From the NCBI GenBank assembly GCA_003224995.1, contig QIAI01000113.1, positions 3,192 to 14,595 on the forward strand: 11,404 nucleotides of DNA, given 5' to 3'. This DNA comes from Acidobacteriota bacterium (GTDB taxonomy: Bacteria; Acidobacteriota; Terriglobia; Terriglobales; Acidobacteriaceae). Positions 1 through 5,937 of the stretch are shown here, one piece after another. The notes under the pieces were generated by a model. That model was not told where the DNA came from. It saw nothing but the letters and a program-made list of their open reading frames with translations, and ran no database searches. How positions within the stretch are numbered: position 1 is the stretch's first letter; every line of letters begins with the position of its first letter. Made by a program: the position numbers and the translations under genes.

Positions 1-1
1 T

Positions 2-196
2 GTCAACATGATCGGCAAGGCTACTCTCAAGGGCGACAAGATGGTGGCTCCCGAGGGTACCGCCGAAGCCTTCAACAAGTATCTCGAATTGGCGCCCACG
101 GGTTCTTACGCCCAGCCCGCCAAGGATATGTTGGCCAGCATCGGCGCGGCAGTCGAAACTGGCTTTAATAAAAAGAAAGCTGCCACGAAGAAATAA
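2..196 (+). CDS. C-terminal end of a probable TPR-repeat protein (5' end outside the window)
   Basis: The reading frame is open from the first complete codon and ends at a TAA at 194-196, so the gene begins upstream of the window. The visible 64 residues contain the stretch GTAEAFNKYLELAPTGSYAQ, which has the look of a tetratricopeptide helix pair (a KYLELAP segment followed by A..AKDML). The protein ends in a lysine-rich tail, GFNKKKAATKK. From memory, similar tails close acidobacterial TPR proteins, but this is recognition of style and was not searched. A strong intrinsic terminator lies 42 bases after the stop, so this is the last gene of its transcript. TPR domains mediate protein-protein contacts; no specific partner can be named. 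The first in-frame ATG at position 8 is probably internal. Confidence 0.6.
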   Translation, partial: VNMIGKATLKGDKMVAPEGTAEAFNKYLELAPTGSYAQPAKDMLASIGAAVETGFNKKKAATKK

Positions 197-238
197 ACTC
201 GGTGGACTGAACAGAGAAGCGCAATGAACTAAGGTCGC

Positions 239-266
239 GGGCGGCCCATCTTCGGGCCGCCCTTTT
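239..266 (+). terminator. Rho-independent terminator after the TPR gene
   Basis: A perfect 9-base-pair stem (GGGCGGCCC at 239-247, GGGCCGCCC at 254-262) closes a 6-base loop ATCTTC and is followed directly by TTTT. It lies 42 bases after the stop of the upstream gene, in the right orientation. Confidence 0.85.
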
Positions 267-324
267 CCATTGAACATATGCCGGTGCTTCAGCCCCCGGG
301 TAGATGCGAGTCGCACGGTACGCC

Positions 325-549
325 CTAACAGGCTGCGAAAGATGGAGAGGAAGCGCGAAGCGCGGTGGGCACGCAATTTTGTAAGGGCGCACGAATCCGG
401 AAGGGGACGACCTTCTCGTACCGCTATGCCATTGAAATGGGCAGGGCACGACCTCGATCGTGCCGCTATGCCGTTGAAATTTGGTTTGCGCTTCGGCGCC
501 TGAGGTTCGCTTTTTGGGATTCTGCAAAGCTTTTTCCGCAGCCTGCTAG
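325..549. repeat. REP/MITE-like non-coding element bounded by 16-bp inverted repeats
   Basis: The segment CTAACAGGCTGCGAAA (325-340) is matched in inverted orientation by TTCCGCAGCCTGCTAG (534-549) at 14 of 16 positions, bounding 225 bases. Inside are two related units. At 404-438 a degenerate palindrome is followed by CCGCTATGCCATTGAAAT. At 445-480 a perfect 7-bp hairpin (GGCACGA 445-451, TCGTGCC 458-464) is followed by CCGCTATGCCGTTGAAAT. The two 18-base tails agree at 17 positions. Short ORFs cross the area in several frames but none resembles a protein. It looks like a repetitive extragenic element or a small non-autonomous mobile element. No clear target-site duplication was found outside the inverted repeats. 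Confidence 0.5.
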
Positions 550-609
550 AGCTTCCAGGCTCTCACCCGACCGGGGCGCAACTCATGTAACGCACGCCTC
601 CCCAGCGCG

Positions 610-628
610 GTAACCGCCCCTAGGTTAC
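610..628. promoter_or_regulatory. Operator-like palindrome GTAACC-N7-GGTTAC upstream of the pilT-like gene
   Basis: GTAACC (610-615) and GGTTAC (623-628) are perfect inverted half-sites separated by 7 bases. A second pairing overlaps it: GCCCCT (616-621) with AGGGGC (631-636). The site lies about 120 bases before the pilT-like start codon, where a transcription factor could act. No regulator can be named, and 6-base half-sites can arise by chance. Confidence 0.3.
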
Positions 629-651
629 TAAGGGGCACCTACCTTCCGTCC

Positions 652-680
652 TTCGCACAACCTCTTTCCCGCGCTACAGT
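652..680 (+). promoter_or_regulatory. Weak sigma70-like promoter candidate for the pilT-like gene
   Basis: TTCGCA (652-657) and TACAGT (675-680) are separated by exactly 17 bases and each match the consensus at 4 of 6 positions. The predicted transcription start would be near 687, about 60 bases before the start codon. Matches of this quality are common by chance. Confidence 0.2.
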
Positions 681-749
681 AAAGGGAGTTTCCCCCCGGA
701 ACAGTCTCCCAACTGTGGCAAGGCAACCTGACCGCTTGCGAGGAGCCCA

Positions 750-1895
750 ATGGCTGCAACGGGCGTAGCCCCGATTTCTGTCGCGCTCGAGGGAGTTCAC
801 GAACCTGGCAAAGTGCCCACACCGGTGCTGCTGGCTGCCATGCTGCGCGCATCCGAAAAAGTCAGCGACCTGATCTTTTCTCCCGGCCGGCCTCCTCAGG
901 TAGAAGTGTTCGGACAATTGGTCCCCGTCCAGATGGACGGACTCGCGGTGTTAACCGCTGACGACACGCGCCGCATTGCTGCGGACTTGATCGGCAACAA
1001 CAAGCAGGCCATCAACACGCTCCGCGAGCAAGGCTCCTGCGACATCTCTTACGGCCTGTCCGGGCTGGCCCGTTTCCGAGTGAACGCGTTCATTCAGCGC
1101 GGCAGCTGCGCCGTGGTCATGCGCGTCATTCCCACCGCCATCCCGGAATTCGATGCCCTGCACCTGCCCGCGCATCTTGGCGACGTCGCCAACCTGCGGA
1201 ACGGCATCGTCCTGGTCACCGGACCGACTTCTTCCGGCAAAAGCTCCACCGTGGCTGCGCTGCTGGATCGCATCAACCGCAACCGCGATTTCCACATCAT
1301 CACCATTGAAGATCCCATCGAGTTCCTGCATAACCACAAGCGCTCCACCATCCATCAGCGCGAACTGCACAGCGATACGCCGAATTTTGCCCTGGCCCTG
1401 AGGGCGGCCTTGCGGCAGGCTCCCAAGGTCATCTTCGTCGGGGAAATGCGCGATCGCGAAACCATCGAGATGGTCCTGGAGGCCGCCGACATGGGCCTCA
1501 TCGTGTTTTCAACCTTGAATACCATCGACGCATCCAAAACCGTCGAGCGCATCGTAGCCGCATACTCTCCAGAAGAGCAGAAGACGGTTCGCGAGCGCTT
1601 TGCGAAATCCTTCCGCTTCATCATCTCGCAGCGCCTCATCCCGCGCGCGGATGGCAATGGCCGGCTCCCGGTCTTCGAGGTCCTGAAGTCCAACGGGCGT
1701 ACCCGCGAATGTGTCGAAAAAGGCGAGCAGGAACGCAGGACGTTGCTTGACGCCATCAAGAGCGGCGAACCCGACGGCATGCAGTACTTCGACAGCGAGA
1801 TCGCCAAGTTGGTGCGCAACGGACTCCTCGATCTCGAGACCGGCGTCTCCTTCTCCAGCAACGCAGCCGTATTAGGACAAGAACTCGCGAAATAG
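750..1895 (+). CDS. PilT/PilU-family type IV pilus retraction ATPase with a degenerate His box
   Basis: This 381-residue protein is a hexameric-type secretion ATPase that in known members powers pilus retraction at the inner membrane. The N-terminal domain carries a SDLIFS...GRPPQVEVFGQL segment (about 39-57), matching the PilT SDLH/GxPP region but without its histidine. The Walker A loop GPTSSGKS is at 158-165, the Asp box IEDPIE at 186-191, and the Walker B region VIFVGEMRD at 227-235. The His box, normally GHLVFxTLHT, reads GLIVFSTLNT (249-258), so both usual histidines are replaced (L250 and N257). The C-terminal part is also less like canonical PilT. The length fits PilT/PilU. The ATG is supported by GAGGAG at 740-745. 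The gene stands alone and is not next to pilus structural genes, so it is probably an accessory paralogue. Confidence 0.88.
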   Translation: MAATGVAPISVALEGVHEPGKVPTPVLLAAMLRASEKVSDLIFSPGRPPQVEVFGQLVPVQMDGLAVLTADDTRRIAADLIGNNKQAINTLREQGSCDISYGLSGLARFRVNAFIQRGSCAVVMRVIPTAIPEFDALHLPAHLGDVANLRNGIVLVTGPTSSGKSSTVAALLDRINRNRDFHIITIEDPIEFLHNHKRSTIHQRELHSDTPNFALALRAALRQAPKVIFVGEMRDRETIEMVLEAADMGLIVFSTLNTIDASKTVERIVAAYSPEEQKTVRERFAKSFRFIISQRLIPRADGNGRLPVFEVLKSNGRTRECVEKGEQERRTLLDAIKSGEPDGMQYFDSEIAKLVRNGLLDLETGVSFSSNAAVLGQELAK

Positions 1896-1950
1896 CGGAA
1901 CGCCCGCGCGTTTTTTCGCGAATCTCTATACCCCTATCAGCCCCGAGCTG

Positions 1951-1978
1951 CTGCCGACTGACAACTGACGACTAAGAA
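1951..1978. repeat. Short tandem heptamer repeat, CTGACRA type, four units
   Basis: Four consecutive 7-base units read CTGCCGA, CTGACAA, CTGACGA and CTAAGAA. They lie between the pilT-like gene and moeA, 24 bases before the moeA start codon. The units are imperfect, but the period of 7 is shared with repeats at 3157-3240, 3309-3336, 5886-5920 and 6582-6595. Confidence 0.5.
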
Positions 1979-2001
1979 CCGAATGCCGTATCATCAGCGG
2001 C

Positions 2002-3157
2002 ATGGCTGTTGTTTCCCAGTCATCCACGATCTTGAGTTTCGAAGACGCTCGCCACAGCGTGGAGCAGCATGCCACCGGAGTGCGTCCGGCCGTCGTCGAG
2101 ACAGTTGATCTTCTGGCCAGCGCCAATCGTGTACTGGCCCAATCAGTCACCGCCGATCGTGATTTTCCACCCTTTCGCAGAGCCATGCGCGATGGCTATG
2201 CGGTTCGCGCCGCGGATCTCGCCGACTTACCCGCCACCCTTGAGGTCATCGGAGAGATCAAGGCGGGAGCGCCGCCAGAATCTCTGCCCGCCTCGGTCGG
2301 CCCCGGCCAGGCCGCGGCCATCATGACGGGAGCCCCCGCACCCAAAGGGGCGGACGCCGTTGTCATGGTGGAGTACACGAGTCTCACAGGCGACGAGGTC
2401 CGCATCACCCGCAGCGTTTCCAGTGGCGACAACATCGTTCCATCGGGTTCAGAAGCCCGGAAGGGGCAGATCGTCCTGGAAGCAGGCACGCGCATGGATT
2501 ACGGAACCATCGCAGTGGCCGCTTCCGTGGGCCTCGAGGCGCTCGCGGTTTTTCGCCGGCCACAGCTATTCCCTTGCCGCTCAGGTGAGCCAGGCGGGCG
2601 GCGTGCCCAGGATGCTGGATATTGCTCCCGATGAGATCCAGCGACTGCGCAGCCTGGTTCAGCAGGGTCTGCAGCATGATCTTTTGCTGCTCACCGGCGG
2701 CGTTTCCATGGGCAAGTACGACCTGGTGGAGCAGGTGCTCGCCGAATTGGGCGCCGAGTTCTTCTTCACGGGAGCACAGATTCAGCCGGGCAGGCCAGTC
2801 GTCTTCGGACGCGTACAAGGGCGCTATTTTTTCGGTTTGCCGGGCAATCCCATCTCCACCATGGTGACCTTCGAACTGTTCGCCCGGCCCATGCTGGAAG
2901 CCCTCGCCGGAATGACGCCGCGCACTCTGCAATTTCTCCACGCCCGGCTGAAGTCGGATATCAAAGCGAAAACCGGCTTGACGCGTTTCCTTCCCGGTAC
3001 CTTGTCTGGCGAGTTCGAACGGGCCGAAGTCGAACTGGCAGGCTGGCGCGGTTCTGGCGACGTCGCCACCATGGCCCGCTCGAATTGCTATATCGTGATC
3101 CCGCCCGAGCGCGAGAAAATTCCTGCCGGGGAGTGGGTGGCAGTGATGATGAGGTAG
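2002..3157 (+). pseudogene. moeA: Molybdopterin molybdenumtransferase MoeA, broken by an internal out-of-frame deletion
   Basis: MoeA inserts molybdate into adenylylated molybdopterin in the last step of molybdenum cofactor synthesis. The first frame (2002 to about 2562) encodes about 187 residues with PPFRRAMRDGYAVRAADL (D64 in the substrate-site motif), MTGAP (108-112) and GDNIVPSGSEARKG. The second frame (from about 2561 to 3157) resumes with SYSLAAQVSQAGG and encodes TGGVSMGKYD, PGRPVVFGR, GLPGNPIS and the C-terminal domain IV. Between RRP and SYSLAAQV, the family has about 24 residues including the conserved STGDE strand that opens the MoCF domain. Those bases are absent, and the frame moves by one. 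The two parts total about 385 residues against roughly 400-420 in the family. An ATG at 2612 in the second frame could start a fragment, but without the STGDE strand it is unlikely to be active. No clear ribosome binding site precedes the 2002 start. Confidence 0.85.
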
Positions 3158-3240
3158 TTTCGATTTTCAGGTTTCGAGTTTCAGGTTTCAAGTTTCGAGT
3201 TTCGAGTTTCAGGTTTCAAGTTTCGAGTTTCAGGTTTCGG
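3157..3240. repeat. Tandem array of twelve heptamers, GTTTCRR
   Basis: Twelve consecutive 7-base units run in perfect register from 3157 to 3240. The last three bases vary as CGA, CAG, CAA or CGG after GTTT; only one unit departs from this (TTTTCAG at 3164-3170). The first base of the array is the last base of the moeA stop codon. The array fills the first half of the moeA-moaC gap. The units are directly adjacent without spacers, so this is not a CRISPR. Confidence 0.9.
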
Positions 3241-3308
3241 GCTGCAAATCATCGCACGATTGAACGCCACGAAAAATCACTTTGGAGTTTCCTAACGTAC
3301 GCTTGTAC

Positions 3309-3336
3309 TCGAAACTTGAAACTCGAAACTTGAAAC
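3309..3336. repeat. Inverted array of four heptamers, complementary to the GTTTCRR array
   Basis: Units TCGAAAC, TTGAAAC, TCGAAAC and TTGAAAC are the reverse complements of GTTTCGA and GTTTCAA. Positions 3317-3336 are the exact 20-base reverse complement of 3213-3232 in the larger array, with 84 bases between them. A long hairpin could therefore form in DNA or RNA between moeA and moaC. Confidence 0.85.
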
Positions 3337-3346
3337 TCTGTAAGAT
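3316..3346 (+). promoter_or_regulatory. Possible promoter giving a near-leaderless moaC transcript
   Basis: TTGAAA (3316-3321), which is part of the inverted heptamer array, resembles a -35 box, and TAAGAT (3341-3346) a -10 box. The spacing of 19 is longer than ideal. Initiation would fall near 3353, only a few bases before the moaC ATG at 3356, and no ribosome binding site is visible there. This is weak and rests on inference. Confidence 0.2.
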
Positions 3347-3355
3347 ATTCCTTCC

Positions 3356-3835
3356 ATGCCGCGCAAGCTTTCCCATTACGATCATGCCGGCAAAGCCCGC
3401 ATGGTCGACGTGAGCGATAAATCGGTCACTCGTCGCGAGGCGGAAGCCAGCGCCTTCGTCGCTTTGAAACCGGCGGTGCTCAAGGCGCTTCCAAAAAATC
3501 CCAAGGGCGACCCGCTGGAAGTTGCCCGGCTCGCCGGCATCATGGCGGCCAAGCAGACTTCGAATCTGATTCCCATGTGCCATCCCTTGCCCCTGGCGCA
3601 CGTTGAAGTGAATATGCGGCTGTGCGAGAATGGCGTCTCTGTTGCCTCAAAAGTTACCACCACGGCTTCCACCGGCGTGGAAATGGAGGCGCTGGTAGCG
3701 GCCAGCGTCGCTGCCCTGACCGTGTACGACATGTGTAAGGCTCTCGACAAGGGCATCGAAATCCGCGAGATCGTGCTGGAACGCAAGTCCGGCGGTAAAA
3801 GCGGTGACTATGCCCGCCCGCGCCGGAAGTCTTAG
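3356..3835 (+). CDS. moaC: Cyclic pyranopterin monophosphate synthase MoaC
   Basis: MoaC acts after MoaA in molybdenum cofactor synthesis, converting 3',8-cyclo-7,8-dihydro-GTP to cyclic pyranopterin monophosphate in the cytoplasm. The 159-residue product matches the family almost end to end. It has MVDVSDKSVTRREAEA near the N-terminus, KGD (K50), the MCHP active-site segment (74-77, H76), TGVEMEAL (106-113), YDMCKA (124-129, with D125 and K128 as the expected catalytic pair), and the C-terminal KSGGKSGDY. Length is normal and nothing is missing. The ATG at 3356 follows an unusual leader made of inverted heptamer repeats and lacks an evident Shine-Dalgarno sequence. The next gene starts 7 bases after the stop, so moaC and the response regulator are probably cotranscribed. 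Confidence 0.96.
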   Translation: MPRKLSHYDHAGKARMVDVSDKSVTRREAEASAFVALKPAVLKALPKNPKGDPLEVARLAGIMAAKQTSNLIPMCHPLPLAHVEVNMRLCENGVSVASKVTTTASTGVEMEALVAASVAALTVYDMCKALDKGIEIREIVLERKSGGKSGDYARPRRKS

Positions 3836-3842
3836 CCAAGCC

Positions 3843-4543
3843 ATGTCGAGCAACGTAAAAGTGCTTCTGGTGGATGACAATCCCATCGTTCTCGGGATGC
3901 TGAAGCAGTCTCTGTCCGCCTTGGGCCAGGTCGCCACCGCGTCCGATGCCGCGGACGCGTTGCTGAAAGCCGTCGATGATCCCCCCGATCTGCTGGTCAC
4001 CGACTTCCGCATGCCCGGCATGGACGGCCGTCAGCTCATCGAGAAACTTCGCAGCCGTCCTGCCACCGCCAATTTCTCAGCCATCATCCTGGCCACCAAG
4101 ACCGACATTAATGAACGCCTGTCGCAGCAGGATCCGGTCGATGACTTCGTTGAAAAGCCCTTTTTCCTGAAAGAAGCGACCCGCCGCATCAAGCGCGTCA
4201 TCGATAAAATCGCCTTGGAAAAAATGACCAAGACGGTCCCCTCCGACGGCGTGCTGCGCGGCAGCCTTTCCCAGATGAATGTCATTGACCTGATGCAGTC
4301 CCTCGAGATGGGGCGCAAAAGCTGCTTGATCACCCTCACCCGCGACGACGAGAAGTGTGACGTCTACTTCAGTGAAGGTCAGGTCGTCCATGCTGTCTAC
4401 GGCAACCTGAAGGGCGATCAGGCGGTATTCAAACGCAGCTCAACACGCAGGGCCTGCTCATGGAAGGATTGCGCCTGCTCGACGAATCCAACCGCGACTC
4501 CGGAGGCTCCCCCGAGGAAGAAGATGTCCTCCTCGACACCTGA
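3843..4543 (+). pseudogene. Response regulator, REC + DUF4388, with its C-terminal domain broken by a deletion
   Basis: Residues 1-125 form a receiver domain: KVLLVDDNP with acidic D11/D12, phosphoacceptor D54 in LLVTDFRMPGMDG, T85, and K105 in VEKPFF. From residue 136 a DUF4388 domain begins (GVLRGSLSQMNVIDLMQSLE, later VYFSEGQVVHAVYG), a C-terminal partner often seen with REC domains. After GDQAVF (to 4430) the conserved continuation is missing. The expected ending, NTQGLLMEGLRLLDE followed by an acidic tail, lies in a different frame from about 4433 and stops with TGA at 4541-4543. I estimate 25-30 codons lost (3n+1 bases). The natural end overlaps the mogA start by 20 bases, suggesting translational coupling. 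As it stands, the receiver frame runs through into mogA to 5018. The ATG at 3843 is preferred to upstream GTG/ATG codons lying inside moaC. Confidence 0.8.
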
Positions 4544-5018
4544 GCTCACCGCCGCCGTCGTTACCGTCAGTGATTCTTCTGCTCGCGGCGAACGCGAAGA
4601 TCTTGGCGGCCCTGCTGTTGCCGCCGTTCTTGAAAAAAAAGGATTCCGCATCGTTGCCCGGCAGATCGTAGCCGATGACGAGCCCGCCATTCGCGATCTC
4701 CTCATTAGGCTATGCAGTCAGGCGAGGTTCGTGGTCACGACGGGCGGAACGGGCATCGCCCCGCGAGATTTCACCCCAGAAGCCACGCGCGCCGTCTGCG
4801 ATCGCGTGTTAGAAGGCGTTGCCGAACGCATGCGCTCCGAGGGGGCGAAACACACGAAATTCGCCGCTCTCAGTCGCTCCGTATGCGGCATTCGCGGACA
4901 AGTCATCATTCTGAACCTGCCCGGCAAACCCTCCGGAGCGGTCGAGTCCCTGGAAGCCGTGGTCGATCTGATCCCGCACGCCCTGCAACTCGTCAGTGGA
5001 GACACAAGCCACTCTTAG
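4524..5018 (+). CDS. mogA: Molybdopterin adenylyltransferase MogA
   Basis: MogA adenylylates molybdopterin to MPT-AMP, the substrate of MoeA. The 164-residue product is a complete MoCF-domain protein. It has AVVTVSDSSARGEREDLGGP (11-30), VADDE (49-53), the TTGGTG loop (72-77), PRDFTPEAT (80-88, with conserved D82), the basic segment AKHTKFAALSRSVCGIRG (108-125), and NLPGKPSGAVES (131-142). Length is that expected for MogA or MoaB; the two are hard to separate by eye, but the ALSR..GIRG segment favours MogA. The ATG at 4524 is preceded by GAGG at 4514-4517 with good spacing. It lies inside the 3' end of the response regulator gene in a different native frame. Because of the deletion upstream, mogA is now also in frame with the receiver domain, so the longest open frame is a REC-MogA chimera starting at 3843. 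It completes the moeA-moaC-mogA set. Confidence 0.93.
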   Translation: MSSSTPELTAAVVTVSDSSARGEREDLGGPAVAAVLEKKGFRIVARQIVADDEPAIRDLLIRLCSQARFVVTTGGTGIAPRDFTPEATRAVCDRVLEGVAERMRSEGAKHTKFAALSRSVCGIRGQVIILNLPGKPSGAVESLEAVVDLIPHALQLVSGDTSHS

Positions 5019-5206
5019 CCATGCCAAAGCATCGGGCTTCCCCGGCGGTATCGAGAGAGTCCCGCCCCAGACGTCGAGAAACCAGATTTCGCATTTGATT
5101 CTCCGAATCCTGATCCCGCACTCAAACATCCTTTGTTAGGCGCACTTTCAAGATCGAATAGAACCGCTAGGTCACCAAAACTTTGTCCAATCAGGAGAAC
5201 TTTCGA

Positions 5207-5824
5207 ATGCCCAAACTGATGAAGCAGATATTCGTTCTCATCGCGGTTGCCGTCTGTCTGGCCGCTGCCCTTCAGGCCCAGACTCTCACCCAGGCCGATC
5301 GCGACAAAGCCATGAAGTATCTTGAATCAACCCGGCAAGGAGTGGTCGATGCCACCAAAGGTCTGTCCCAGGCCCAATGGACTTTCAAGGCTGCCCCCGA
5401 CAAATGGTCGGTCGCCGAAGTCACTGAGCACATTGCCGCCGCCGAGGATTTCCTGCGCGGTATGATCGTGCAAAAAGTGATGGTCGCCCCAGCTCGTCCC
5501 GCCGGTGAAGATGTAGTCGCCATCGATGCCATGGTGCTGCAGGCCATTCCCGACCGCTCGCAAAAGAAGCAGGCTCCCGAACCGCTAAAGCCTAGCAACC
5601 GCTTTGGCTCGCCCGAAGGCTCCGTGCAACACTTTCTGGACGCCCGCACCACAACGGAAGACTTCTTAACCAAAACCCCGGACCTTCGCGAACACGCCGC
5701 CGACAGCCCTCTAGGAAAGAAGCTGGATGGCTACGAATGGATCCTGTTCATTGCTGCCCACAGCGAACGCCACACCAAGCAGATTCTGGAAGTAAAGGCC
5801 GATCCGAATTTTCCCAAGCAGTAG
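5207..5824 (+). CDS. Secreted DinB-like (four-helix metal-binding) protein
   Basis: This 205-residue protein begins with a signal peptide: a short basic start, the hydrophobic stretch QIFVLIAVAVCLAAALQA, and likely cleavage near residue 23-25. It therefore probably acts outside the cytoplasm. The mature part resembles the DinB superfamily (DinB_2 type). It has the characteristic P-D-KWSVAEVTEHIAAAEDF segment with H75 and a C-terminal HSERHTKQI with H185 and H189, which together match the usual three-histidine metal site. Family members include bacillithiol- and mycothiol-dependent transferases and many proteins of unknown function; no substrate can be assigned here. The ATG at 5207 is chosen because AGGAGA lies at 5193-5198 with 8 bases of spacing; an upstream TTG at 5183 lacks support. 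It is separated from mogA by about 190 bases and is probably transcribed independently. Confidence 0.85.
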   Translation: MPKLMKQIFVLIAVAVCLAAALQAQTLTQADRDKAMKYLESTRQGVVDATKGLSQAQWTFKAAPDKWSVAEVTEHIAAAEDFLRGMIVQKVMVAPARPAGEDVVAIDAMVLQAIPDRSQKKQAPEPLKPSNRFGSPEGSVQHFLDARTTTEDFLTKTPDLREHAADSPLGKKLDGYEWILFIAAHSERHTKQILEVKADPNFPKQ

Positions 5825-5846
5825 CAAGTAAAGGTTCAGGTTGCGG

Positions 5847-5920
5847 GCTTCGAGCGATCGAACACCCAGATCACTGGGCTCGTTCGCTCGCAGCTCGTGG
5901 CTCGAAGCTGCAAGCTCGCG
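5847..5920. repeat. Palindromic region merging into tandem heptamers of GCTCGNN type
   Basis: GCTTCGAGC (5847-5855) pairs with GCTCGAAGC (5900-5908). Nested inside, 5851-5869 and 5874-5890 can form an imperfect hairpin around ATCA. From 5886 to 5920 five 7-base units follow in register: GCTCGCA, GCTCGTG, GCTCGAA, GCTGCAA and GCTCGCG. A further GCTCGTT at 5878-5884 is offset by one base. No T-tract follows, so it does not look like a standard terminator. It ends 17 bases before the chosen start of the VTT gene. Confidence 0.65.
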
Positions 5921-5937
5921 TAAACTCGTTCTTCCGC

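Noticed and set aside
165..527. Minus-strand 120-residue ORF across the REP-like region
   Set aside because: It overlaps the end of the TPR gene and the terminator on the other strand, has no domain similarity, and its composition is that of out-of-frame high-G+C DNA.
951..1861. Several minus-strand ORFs inside the pilT-like gene
   Set aside because: They are antisense shadows of a gene with clear family motifs in every part of the plus-strand frame.
1886..1920. Possible terminator after the pilT-like gene (CGCGAAA paired with TTTCGCG, with a T-run)
   Set aside because: The long stem encloses 21 bases, and the short CGCG hairpin has its T-run as the loop instead of after the stem, so it does not fit an intrinsic terminator well.
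2360..2560. Upstream part of the second moeA frame as true coding sequence
   Set aside because: Up to about 2560 the moeA motifs are in the other frame; this portion is only the out-of-register shadow.
3157..3240. Repeat array considered as a CRISPR
   Set aside because: Units are 7 bases long and directly adjacent with no spacers, so it is a simple tandem repeat.
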